A stretch of DNA of 18,721 bases from Chloroflexota bacterium (lineage in GTDB: Bacteria; Chloroflexota; Anaerolineae; Anaerolineales; UBA4823), in assembly GCA_012798185.1 (NCBI GenBank), contig JAAZNS010000092.1:1-18721 (forward strand), read 5' to 3'. The position numbers and the translations under genes were made by a program. Of this stretch, positions 6,755 to 14,521 are shown piece after piece. How positions within the stretch are numbered: position 1 is the first letter of the stretch; each line of letters begins with the position of its first letter. Below the pieces are notes generated by a model. That model did not search any database. It saw only the letters and a list, made by a program, of their open reading frames with translations, and had not been told where the DNA came from.

Positions 6755-8938
6755 CTAACCCTCCCGCCGATTTTCTTTGCGTTGTGTTCTTAACATCATC
6801 ACCATCATATAACAGCTACCCAATACGATCATTAGCATAGCGATCATAATTGCTGCATTGAATGGAGACCAATATTTAATCGCTGCACCAGGACGATTGA
6901 TGATTTGCTCATAGGCAGCGCTGCCCATCAAACCCACCACCAAGCCACTGACCTGTCTTGGATTGGTCTCATAGTAGGGACGCACCATTGGTTCAGCCTG
7001 AGCGCTAATCGCCATCAACAGTGGCTTATTTTGAAGCAAAGGTTGCACCTGCTCCACCCAGGCTCGGGCATTATCCGGATCATCGGTAGCAATGATAACC
7101 GATGAAAAATCAGAAATGTTATTAATATTACTCAGCCAGGGTGTTCTCCAAATTGGTTTTCCATCAGCACTTTGGGTAATAATTCTGCGCGGCTGTGTTC
7201 CAAACCCGCTTAAACCTGTTGTCCCGCCGGGGATATACCCCATGATCACATATTGTTCCAATGCCTTGTACTGATGACCTCGTTCTTGGTTGACGCGGGA
7301 AATCAACCGTTCGATCTGCGCCGGTCCAGTCGGGTTGGTTGAAACGAAAGCCAAATTGACCCCATTAACCATCAGATGATCGAGTATGATCGAGGCTGCT
7401 GCTTCCATTTCCCCGGAATAACCCGGCTGATAATCGACTGCGATTAACACTGGAGCGCCAGCTGGTAAAGAATTTAATATATTTATTGCATCCAGGGTCT
7501 CAACCGGCGGGGTTGGAATAACAGCAAATTGATATCCCGCAATAATTACCCCGAGAACACCTGCGCATAATAATAAAAATACTAAAATGCGGAATACATT
7601 TTGAGGGGCAACGATTTGCCTTTCGGCGGTTACCCCAGGTAATCCCTCACTGCTCAGCAGCGCTTCAAACACCGAAGTTTGTTGGCGGTGTTTTTCGGAC
7701 ACCTCAAGAACATCGGGTTTCTCAGATGGCTTTCTAGATTTGGCAATTTCGGGTTCAGCAGGCAATACACTGAATAATCCTGCTAATGGGCCTGCGCCTT
7801 CAGCTTTGCGCGGTGCTTCAGTCAATGGAATTTTTGTTGAAGGCTTTTCGATGGCTTCTGCTGGAATAAACGCTTCCAGCCAGTTTGGCAATGTGGCAGG
7901 AGCCAGATCTTGATCGGCAATTGAAGAAATATCTTTCTCATGGGCAATCGTTTCTTCCGAGGAAATTCCGCCCAACCATTCTGGAAGCTCTGCAAACTCA
8001 TCCAATCCTTCTACTGAAGTGAAAGGTGAAGTTAATGGCTGGGGTATTTCAGTTGTTCTTTTCTCATCTTTCGCGATTTCGAATGATTCTTTCGTATCGA
8101 TTCCAAAATCTATACCCTCTAGATCGCTAAATAAACCCGACACTTCAGAGGAAAATGATACTTCCTCCTTTCCTCGATCGACGGTAATGGGTTTTTCAGA
8201 TTGAGTGGGGGCAGCCTGTGCGGTTTTCTCTTGTTCTAAAGTCGACAGCCAGGCAAGTAATGAGCCCTCCTCTTCTTTTGGTTCAAAATGAACCTCTTCC
8301 ATAGGAATATCTTTTTCCTGTTCATCGGGAAGAAGTTCACTGGATACAGCCGATTTTCCGCTTAATTCGGCTACCCAATCGGGAACTTCGCTGCTTGGAA
8401 TTTCTTCCTTCGCCTGGAACACGATAGGACGTTCGGATACAGCAGGGAATGGCTTTTCCGGGGGAAGGACCTGTTTAAAATCTGGGGAAGGTTCTTCGTG
8501 TTGACCTGTGCGTATCTTTTTTAACCACTCAGGTTCGTCATCGATGGGGAGTTTATTAAGTTTATCCTCCGATAGCGCAGAAGTATGAACTTTTTCCCCT
8601 TCCTGACGTAAATTGGCTAACCAATCTGGCACTTCGATCTTTTCCGTGTCATCGGGTTCATCGAATCCTTCACCACCTTCACCAGTAATCCAGGCGGGCA
8701 GCGGTTCACTTTCACTTTCTTCGGGTGTCTGGTCGCTATTCCGGATTGCTTTTAACCAATCGGGGAGGCTGCTGTCACCTGTATCCGGCTGCGAAGGAAT
8801 TCCAATAGAGCTGCTTGAACTATCAGAAGACATAAAGGATGAGCCAGTAAGAGATTTTAAACGTGCCTGGCAATATAGACATGTATCCCTCTCAGAGGGA
8901 TTGGGTTTTCCACACATGGGGCAACGAATTTCAGCCAT
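6755..8938 (-). CDS. Zinc-ribbon membrane protein with an array of P-x-W-L motifs
   Basis: The protein has 727 residues. The N-terminus holds a zinc ribbon with C6, C9, C20 and C23 (CPMC-x10-CLYC). Residues about 30-445 are acidic, Ser/Glu/Pro-rich and probably disordered. This stretch is interrupted by eight short hydrophobic motifs of the form [LVE]-[PL]-x-W-[LIV]-x-x-[LIF], beginning near residues 58, 80, 103, 135, 185, 227, 318 and 350. A transmembrane helix at 449-471 is followed by an outside alpha/beta domain at about 475-690 (PVLIAVDYQPGYSGEMEAAA, GVNLAFVSTNPTG). A second transmembrane helix at 692-715 precedes a basic cytoplasmic tail. Both ends are therefore inside. It starts 6 bp after the six-helix gene. 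The motif array suggests a multivalent docking platform, which is inference. No known function. Confidence 0.8.
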   Translation of the reverse strand: MAEIRCPMCGKPNPSERDTCLYCQARLKSLTGSSFMSSDSSSSSIGIPSQPDTGDSSLPDWLKAIRNSDQTPEESESEPLPAWITGEGGEGFDEPDDTEKIEVPDWLANLRQEGEKVHTSALSEDKLNKLPIDDEPEWLKKIRTGQHEEPSPDFKQVLPPEKPFPAVSERPIVFQAKEEIPSSEVPDWVAELSGKSAVSSELLPDEQEKDIPMEEVHFEPKEEEGSLLAWLSTLEQEKTAQAAPTQSEKPITVDRGKEEVSFSSEVSGLFSDLEGIDFGIDTKESFEIAKDEKRTTEIPQPLTSPFTSVEGLDEFAELPEWLGGISSEETIAHEKDISSIADQDLAPATLPNWLEAFIPAEAIEKPSTKIPLTEAPRKAEGAGPLAGLFSVLPAEPEIAKSRKPSEKPDVLEVSEKHRQQTSVFEALLSSEGLPGVTAERQIVAPQNVFRILVFLLLCAGVLGVIIAGYQFAVIPTPPVETLDAINILNSLPAGAPVLIAVDYQPGYSGEMEAAASIILDHLMVNGVNLAFVSTNPTGPAQIERLISRVNQERGHQYKALEQYVIMGYIPGGTTGLSGFGTQPRRIITQSADGKPIWRTPWLSNINNISDFSSVIIATDDPDNARAWVEQVQPLLQNKPLLMAISAQAEPMVRPYYETNPRQVSGLVVGLMGSAAYEQIINRPGAAIKYWSPFNAAIMIAMLMIVLGSCYMMVMMLRTQRKENRREG

Positions 8939-8944
8939 AATCTA

Positions 8945-9580
8945 TCACCCATTATAGGGGCGGTCTGCCCCCATAATTACACGCAAACCGGTGGCAATTG
9001 TCCCCAATGCCACACCAATCAGGATGCCCCGCGCACCTCCGACAGATGGTATTCGAACAATTAATGCGCCTATACCATCTGCTCCGGATATACCCGGGAT
9101 TTGAAAACCTGTCAGAGAAATCATACTTGCCAATACAATCAAAGCTGTACAAACAAATATTAATGAAAAAAGGGTAATTCCCCGTTTAAATAATCTGACG
9201 CAAAAATAAATTAAAATCGCTGCTAACAGGGCTAAAAGACTGGCTTCGACCGGAAGGATAATGTAATTATAAAGCCACTGCGAAAAACCTCCGGTTGGGC
9301 TGAATATAATTACAATAGCGGCGCTTAAAAATAACGAAATCAGTAAGATCCCACTATACACATCGCCCGTAGATTGAGCTGCTATTTTCCTGATATGTAC
9401 ATAACTCAAATTGAAAATCCCCATGACCAAAGCCACAGCAGAAAGAATGACCGCCCAATGCAAAAATACTTCCCGCAGAGTATCGAGGTAGGGTAAGTTA
9501 ATGAAATACCCAATGAGAACGATGACCCCAGCCGCGATGGCGATGGAGGCAGAAATAATCGATTTCAGGTTAAATTTCAT
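8945..9580 (-). CDS. Six-helix membrane protein of unknown function
   Basis: From the ATG at 9580 the protein has 211 residues. That start overlaps the stop of the preceding gene as ATGA and has GGGAGTG just upstream, so it is preferred over an in-frame ATG at 9616, which would overlap the preceding gene by 40 bp. About six transmembrane helices are visible: the first near residues 4-24 (IISASIAIAAGVIVLIGYFI), the last near 178-200 (GILIGVALGTIATGLRVIM). No catalytic or transporter motif is recognised. Overlap and spacing show translational coupling to the DUF6754-like gene upstream and the zinc-ribbon gene downstream. Confidence 0.75.
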   Translation of the reverse strand: MKFNLKSIISASIAIAAGVIVLIGYFINLPYLDTLREVFLHWAVILSAVALVMGIFNLSYVHIRKIAAQSTGDVYSGILLISLFLSAAIVIIFSPTGGFSQWLYNYIILPVEASLLALLAAILIYFCVRLFKRGITLFSLIFVCTALIVLASMISLTGFQIPGISGADGIGALIVRIPSVGGARGILIGVALGTIATGLRVIMGADRPYNG

Positions 9581-10326
9581 ATCACTCCCAACATTTTTAA
9601 TATCGCTCCGCCACAAATTATCAAAATCAACACCCAGCGGGCAATGTCTTGAACTAAAACGCTGTTGGTATGCATCATGCCGGCATTTAAGTAAGCCCCT
9701 GTTGCAAAGATTTCCTCGCCAATTATGGGTTCTTGTGCGCCTGCATACAAAACCGCTTGTGCTGGAATATTATCGCTGCCAGCTAATGAAATACTGCCAG
9801 CCCTTTCGGCAGCGTCTAGGATCAAAGCCGCCTCACTGCCAAAATGCCCAATCAATACATTGGTAGAAACCTTTTCATCAATGAACACTGGAATCACCCC
9901 TGCCGCATATGAAAAGGGCGTCAACCCTGTCAATCGCCCCATGGCAGGATCAAATTTGCTTTCAGCTTTGATCGAGCGGAACACATCACGTAAAACATCC
10001 TGAGAGAGAATCGCCAAGGTGTTATCACCACTGGAAGCCATAGGCGGTTTATCGCTAAACAAGCTTACTTTACCAATTCTCTCTAATGCACTTAACCCCA
10101 CTAATGCAGAAGCACCTTCAGGGTTGATTATACTGGATCTGCCTATAGAAAGATGCAGGCGTGTTCCCGCTTCAACGGATAACCCAATTGCCCGTCCTAA
10201 TCTGGCAAATGCAGTAATTTCCCGAAGATGAAACGGCAGTTTTTTCCTTCCCAGAAAAGAGAAGACTGCCATAAAGCAGCCAAATACTAAAACAAACACC
10301 AATCCGGGTAATAAACCGTTATTCAC
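9577..10326 (-). CDS. DUF6754-like membrane-anchored protein
   Basis: The protein has 249 residues, starting at GTG 10326, which overlaps the stop of the small upstream gene as GTGA; GGGAGG lies 10 nt before it. Residues 4-25 form an N-terminal transmembrane helix and 228-247 a C-terminal one. The soluble middle begins REITAFARLGRAIGLSVEAG-TRLHLSIG and ends in an alpha/beta region with SYAAGVIPVFIDEKVSTNVLIGHFGSE. The RAIGLSVEAG...LHLSIG phrase is what I remember of DUF6754, a family seen in Chloroflexota; this assignment is from memory and not checked. The orientation of the soluble part is uncertain. No enzymatic motif is evident. Confidence 0.7.
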   Translation of the reverse strand: MNNGLLPGLVFVLVFGCFMAVFSFLGRKKLPFHLREITAFARLGRAIGLSVEAGTRLHLSIGRSSIINPEGASALVGLSALERIGKVSLFSDKPPMASSGDNTLAILSQDVLRDVFRSIKAESKFDPAMGRLTGLTPFSYAAGVIPVFIDEKVSTNVLIGHFGSEAALILDAAERAGSISLAGSDNIPAQAVLYAGAQEPIIGEEIFATGAYLNAGMMHTNSVLVQDIARWVLILIICGGAILKMLGVI

Positions 10327-10511
10327 CTGGACTCTGCCTCCCGCAATGACGAAATAAATACTCTCATTTGATCAGGATCTTCCAATAGCCCTGCAAGTGC
10401 AATTAAATGTTGATCAGAAATCGAATATTTCAACAAAGGTTGACATAAATAAATTAATTGAGCGCCAATGAAATTGATTGGCTCCGCGATTTCCAGGAAG
10501 GATGCAACCAT
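10323..10511 (-). CDS. Small conserved-operon protein, first gene of the membrane-complex operon
   Basis: The protein has 62 residues, starting at ATG 10511 (MVASFLEIAEPINFIGAQL) and ending in ISSLREAESR. It has GGGGGAT 9 nt upstream and overlaps the next gene by 4 bp (GTGA), which is the main evidence that it is real. A longer reading to 10595 is possible in frame but would start upstream of the predicted transcription start. It has no membrane helix. The segment IALAGLLEDPDQMRVFISSL looks helical. No family recognised. Confidence 0.6.
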   Translation of the reverse strand: MVASFLEIAEPINFIGAQLIYLCQPLLKYSISDQHLIALAGLLEDPDQMRVFISSLREAESR

Positions 10512-10583
10512 TTCATGTATCCCCCAGCGGTGCAAGTTGCGTACCCATAATTGCCATATGTGGAGGTTTCCATACACAATTAA

Positions 10584-10592
10584 AGTATAGCA
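10584..10592 (-). promoter_or_regulatory. Extended -10 promoter of the minus-strand operon
   Basis: TGC-TATACT (minus strand) is an extended -10 element with five of six matches in the hexamer. It would start transcription near 10577, about 66 nt before the 62-residue gene. No good -35 box is present, as expected for an extended -10 promoter. The candidate MITE begins 24 bp upstream of it. Confidence 0.45.
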
Positions 10593-10615
10593 CAAATGAA
10601 AACTATCTGCTATTA

Positions 10616-10731
10616 GAGAGTGTTGAAAAAAGTATCCTGATCAATGATGATTGGATATGGGTTAGTGCGGCTTTATGGCATCAACACATATTCACCCAAT
10701 ATTTATAAAGTAAGTATTTTTCAACAGTCTC
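10616..10731. mobile_element. Candidate 116-bp MITE with terminal inverted repeats
   Basis: The left end GAGAGTGTTGAAAAA (10616-10630) and the inverted right end GAGACTGTTGAAAAA (10731-10717) match at 14 of 15 bases. The interior of about 85 bp has no convincing coding capacity. Termini of this kind (GAGNNTGTTGAAAAA) resemble those of DDE-transposase insertion sequences, from memory. No clear target-site duplication is seen. It sits between two divergent promoters. Confidence 0.4.
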
Positions 10732-10797
10732 GGTTTTAAATCAATATTCACCAAAAATACTGATTTTTGTCCTAAAAGTGACAGGTCGCTGATATTT

Positions 10798-10826
10798 TTG
10801 TGCATTAAATAACTATTAGATAAGAT
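10798..10826 (+). promoter_or_regulatory. Possible nifJ promoter
   Basis: TTGTGC (10798-10803), a 17-bp spacer and TAAGAT (10821-10826) form a modest sigma-70-type match. It would give a leader of about 100 nt containing the inverted repeats listed next. Other A+T-rich hexamers downstream (TATAAA at 10881-10886) could serve instead. Confidence 0.3.
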
Positions 10827-10838
10827 AAAGCCAGGATA

Positions 10839-10850
10839 AACTTATAAGTT
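10839..10850. promoter_or_regulatory. Perfect 12-bp palindrome upstream of nifJ
   Basis: AACTTATAAGTT is self-complementary and lies just downstream of the possible nifJ promoter, where a repressor operator would be placed. It overlaps the next dyad by two bases. The regulator is unknown. Confidence 0.35.
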
Positions 10851-10874
10851 GGTGTAAATTTTTTAATACACTAA
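10849..10874. promoter_or_regulatory. Spaced dyad TTGGTGTA-N10-TACACTAA upstream of nifJ
   Basis: Eight-base arms match at seven of eight positions around a 10-bp A+T-only spacer. Arm centres are about 18 bp apart, near two helical turns, a common geometry for dimeric regulators. It is not the usual Rex, FNR or Fur box. Confidence 0.4.
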
Positions 10875-10900
10875 TTTATTTATAAAGTTGTATAACTATA

Positions 10901-10914
10901 CGAGATTTATCTCG
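10901..10914. repeat. Short inverted repeat CGAGAT-TT-ATCTCG in the nifJ leader
   Basis: Six-base perfect arms around TT, 8 nt before the SD. It could be a third operator half-site pair or a weak hairpin affecting translation. Confidence 0.3.
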
Positions 10915-10932
10915 ATATCCATGGAGAAAAAA

Positions 10933-13900
10933 ATGAAAAAGAATATGATAACGATTGATGGAAATGAAGCCACAGCTTATATTGCACATAAACTAAGTGA
11001 GGTAATCGCCATTTATCCAATTACCCCCTCCTCGAATATGGGTGAATTTGCCGACGAATGGTCTGCATTAAAAAGAAAAAATCTTTGGGGGACAGTTCCG
11101 CTGGTTATTGAAATGCAATCAGAGGGCGGCGCTGCCGGAGCGGTACATGGCGCGCTTCAAACAGGCTCTTTAACCACCACGTTTACCGCTTCACAGGGAT
11201 TGTTATTGATGATCCCGAATATGTTCAAGATTGCCGGTGAATTAACTTCCACCGTATTTCACGTATCAGCGCGAGCAGTCGCTACTCATGCCCTATCCAT
11301 CTTTGGCGATCATTCGGATGTCATGGCGACCCGCTCAACTGGTTTTGCTTTGTTATCCTCATGCTCCGTTCAAGAAGCCCACGATTTAGCAACGATTGCA
11401 CATGCTGCGACTTTGGAATCGCGTGTTCCCTTCTTACACTTTTTCGATGGATTTCGCACTTCCCATGAAGTAAATAAAATTGAACAATTAACCGATGAGC
11501 AATTACGGGCAATGATCGATGACAATCTGGTTCACGCGCATCGCGCCCGCGGTTTATCGCCGGACCATCCGGTTCTGCGAGGTAGCGCACAAAACCCCGA
11601 TGTTTTCTTCCAGGCAAGGGAAACAGTCAATCCATTCTATGCTGCCTGCCCCGACATCGTGCAAAAAACGATGGATAAATTTGCCAGCATTGTTGGACGT
11701 TCATATCACTTATTTGATTACGTTGGATCTCCCGACGCTGATCGAGTCATCATTATCATGGGGTCTGGCGCTGAAACTGCCGGCGAAACAGCAGCTTACC
11801 TTTCAGAGCGTGGAGAAAAAGTGGGCGTCATTAAAGTTCGCCTTTACCGCCCGTTTTCCGTGAAGCACTTCTTGAAAACATTACCTCCCACAGTCAAGAG
11901 TATCGCTGTTCTCGACCGAACTAAAGAACCCGGGGCTGCGGGCGAACCTCTCTATCAAGATATCGTAACCGCAATCAATGAAGGTTTAGCAGAAGGCAGT
12001 GCTCCATATAACCAATTTGCCAATCGTCCATACCCAAGAGTGATTGGCGGAAGATATGGACTATCATCAAAAGAATTCACACCAGCCATGGTAAAAGGCG
12101 TATTCGATGAACTAGCAAAACTGGAACCCAAGAATCACTTTACCATCGGTATCGTAGATGATGTATCGCATACCAGTCTAGATTATGACCATAATTTCCA
12201 CATCGAAGCTCCGGAAACTGTTCGGGCCGTCTTTTGGGGTCTTGGATCCGATGGTACCGTGGGGGCAAACAAAAATTCGATCAAAATCATCGGTGAAGAA
12301 ACCGATAATTATGCCCAGGGTTATTTCTTTTATGATTCGAAGAAATCGGGCACTGTTACACTCTCTCACCTGCGCTTTGGACCAAAACCAATTCGCGCGC
12401 CATATTTGATCGGGTCTGCCAACTTTGTCGCCTGTCACCAATTCTCATTCCTGGAGCGTTACGATGTAACAAAATATGCAGCGCCAGGAGCTGTCTTCTT
12501 GCTTAATAGTATCTATGGACCTGATGAAGTGTGGGATAAACTACCAATCGAAACGCAGCAAGCGATTATCGATAAAAAATTGAAATTCTACATCATCAAT
12601 GCATATGAGGTGGCGAAAAATACTGGTATGGGCGGGCGCATCAATACGATCATGCAGACCTGCTTTTTCGCCATTAGTGGTGTTCTGCCTCGCGAGCAAG
12701 CCATTGCTGAAATCAAGCATGCCATCGAAAAAACATATGGAAAACGCGGTGAAGCGGTTGTGAAACAAAACTTTGCTGCTGTCGACCAATCGATCGCAAA
12801 TCTGCATGAGGTGAAAGTACCGCAAAAAGCCAGCAGTACTATTACCAGACAGCTGCCCATTCCTGAAGAAGCCCCTAAATACGTAAAAGATGTATTAGCT
12901 TCCATTATCAAGCTGGATGGCGACAACCTGCCGGTGAGTGCTTTTCCGGTGGATGGCACCTTCCCTACTGCCACTACCCAGTTCGAAAAGCGTAATATCA
13001 CCCTGGAAATCCCTGTTTGGGAACCTGATCTGTGTATTCAATGCGGTAAGTGTTCTTTTGTTTGCCCGCATGCCGTCATTCGTGAAAAATTATACGATCC
13101 ATCGTATCTAGATAAGGCGCCCGAGGGCTGGCTCGCAGTGGATGGTAAATGGAAAGAATTTCCCAACACCAAATACACCATTGCTGTGGCACCGGAAGAC
13201 TGCACCGGTTGCGGGTTGTGCGTTGAAGTTTGCCCTGCGAAAGATAAAACCCAAACAGGACGCAAAGCTATCAATATGGCTTCTCAACCCCCTATCAGAA
13301 AACGTGAAGCCATTAAATGGGATTACTTCCTCTCGCTTCCAGAAGTCGATCGCACCATGGTCAGCCCTAAATCAGTAAAAAATTCTCAGCTGCTTCAACC
13401 GTTGTTTGAATTCTCGGGTGCTTGCGCAGGCTGCGGCGAGACACCATATATAAAACTGCTGACCCAATTATTCGGCGACCGGATTGTTATTGCCAATGCC
13501 ACTGGTTGTTCTTCGATTTACGGCGGTAATTTACCCACCAGCCCCTACGCCAAAAATAAAGAAGGCAGAGGCCCGGCATGGTCGAACTCGTTATTTGAAG
13601 ATAACGCCGAATTTGGCTTAGGAATGCGCCTTACTATCGATAAGCAGCAAGAACTGGCACGAGAATTCCTTGTTCAGGTAGCATCAGAAGTCGGGCAGGA
13701 ATTGGTCGATGGTATCTTGAACGCCGATCAAACAACCGAAGCTGGAATTAAAGCTCAACGTGAACGTGTGGCATTGCTCAAGCAAAGTCTAGAAAAATCC
13801 AACAATCCAATAGCTAAAAATTTGGTAAGTATTGCCGATGTCTTGGTACGCAAGAGTGTATGGATTTTAGGAGGGGATGGCTGGGCGTATGATATCGGTT

Positions 13901-14517
13901 ACGGTGGTTTGGACCATGTGCTTGCTTCAGGAAGAAATGTCAATGTCCTGGTATTAGATACCGAAGTGTACTCCAACACCGGCGGTCAGGCATCTAAATC
14001 CACACCTCGCGCAGCAGTCGCGAAATTTGCCGCACAAGGCAAAGCCATTCCTAAAAAAGATCTGGGCATGATCGCTATGGCATATGGTTATGTATATGTC
14101 GCCAGAGTCGCTTTTGGTGCCAGCGATCAGCAAACTTTAAATGCTTTCCTTGAAGCAGATGCCTATGATGGTCCTTCCATTATTATTGCTTATAGTCATT
14201 GCGCTATGCATGGCTACGATTTGATCAAGGGGTTAGATCAACAAAAATTAGCGGTTCAATCAGGCGCCTGGCCGCTTTATCGTTTCAACCCCACATTGGC
14301 TAGTGAAGGGAAAAATCCATTAATAATCGATTCAAAAGAACCAACTATCCCCGTTCAACAATACGCCTACAACGAATCCCGCTATCGCATGCTGCTTAAG
14401 AGTGATGAACAGCGTGCAGAAGCATTAATGAAACTGGCTGAGAAAGATGCACGAAATCGATGGAATCTTTATCGCCAGATGGCAGCCATGATCTATGAAG
14501 GAGATGAGAAAGGATAA
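10933..14517 (+). CDS. nifJ: Pyruvate:ferredoxin (flavodoxin) oxidoreductase
   Basis: This homodimeric enzyme oxidatively decarboxylates pyruvate with CoA to acetyl-CoA and CO2, reducing ferredoxin; it is central to anaerobic energy and carbon metabolism. The ATG at 10933, with GGAG 6 nt upstream, gives 1194 residues and puts YPITPSS at 28-34 and Thr31, Glu64 and Arg114 at the same numbers as in the Desulfovibrio africanus enzyme. An upstream in-frame ATG at 10888 has no SD sequence. Two ferredoxin-type clusters are bound by C701/704/707/711 and C757/760/763/767. The proximal cluster is bound by C831, C834, C859 and C1090. The thiamine diphosphate motif GGDGWAYDIGYGG is at 980-992, followed by YSNTGGQASKSTP. 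All domains of the single-chain form are intact. It is followed 4 bp later by a dihydroorotate-dehydrogenase-like gene. Confidence 0.97.
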   Translation: MKKNMITIDGNEATAYIAHKLSEVIAIYPITPSSNMGEFADEWSALKRKNLWGTVPLVIEMQSEGGAAGAVHGALQTGSLTTTFTASQGLLLMIPNMFKIAGELTSTVFHVSARAVATHALSIFGDHSDVMATRSTGFALLSSCSVQEAHDLATIAHAATLESRVPFLHFFDGFRTSHEVNKIEQLTDEQLRAMIDDNLVHAHRARGLSPDHPVLRGSAQNPDVFFQARETVNPFYAACPDIVQKTMDKFASIVGRSYHLFDYVGSPDADRVIIIMGSGAETAGETAAYLSERGEKVGVIKVRLYRPFSVKHFLKTLPPTVKSIAVLDRTKEPGAAGEPLYQDIVTAINEGLAEGSAPYNQFANRPYPRVIGGRYGLSSKEFTPAMVKGVFDELAKLEPKNHFTIGIVDDVSHTSLDYDHNFHIEAPETVRAVFWGLGSDGTVGANKNSIKIIGEETDNYAQGYFFYDSKKSGTVTLSHLRFGPKPIRAPYLIGSANFVACHQFSFLERYDVTKYAAPGAVFLLNSIYGPDEVWDKLPIETQQAIIDKKLKFYIINAYEVAKNTGMGGRINTIMQTCFFAISGVLPREQAIAEIKHAIEKTYGKRGEAVVKQNFAAVDQSIANLHEVKVPQKASSTITRQLPIPEEAPKYVKDVLASIIKLDGDNLPVSAFPVDGTFPTATTQFEKRNITLEIPVWEPDLCIQCGKCSFVCPHAVIREKLYDPSYLDKAPEGWLAVDGKWKEFPNTKYTIAVAPEDCTGCGLCVEVCPAKDKTQTGRKAINMASQPPIRKREAIKWDYFLSLPEVDRTMVSPKSVKNSQLLQPLFEFSGACAGCGETPYIKLLTQLFGDRIVIANATGCSSIYGGNLPTSPYAKNKEGRGPAWSNSLFEDNAEFGLGMRLTIDKQQELAREFLVQVASEVGQELVDGILNADQTTEAGIKAQRERVALLKQSLEKSNNPIAKNLVSIADVLVRKSVWILGGDGWAYDIGYGGLDHVLASGRNVNVLVLDTEVYSNTGGQASKSTPRAAVAKFAAQGKAIPKKDLGMIAMAYGYVYVARVAFGASDQQTLNAFLEADAYDGPSIIIAYSHCAMHGYDLIKGLDQQKLAVQSGAWPLYRFNPTLASEGKNPLIIDSKEPTIPVQQYAYNESRYRMLLKSDEQRAEALMKLAEKDARNRWNLYRQMAAMIYEGDEKG

Positions 14518-14521
14518 ACTC

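Noticed and set aside
8952..9152. 66-residue minus-strand frame inside the six-helix gene
   Set aside because: It is a shadow frame of the membrane protein, rich in Arg/Cys, without its own SD sequence.
9581..9616. Upstream ATG for the six-helix membrane protein
   Set aside because: It would overlap the DUF6754-like gene by 40 bp; the ATGA overlap with GGGAGTG upstream is a much better start.
10512..10595. Longer start for the small first gene of the operon
   Set aside because: The extra 28 codons begin upstream of the predicted transcription start, and the inner ATG at 10511 has the better SD.
10478..10708. 76-residue plus-strand frame overlapping the start of the membrane operon
   Set aside because: It is antisense to the 62-residue gene, lacks an SD sequence and runs through the candidate MITE.
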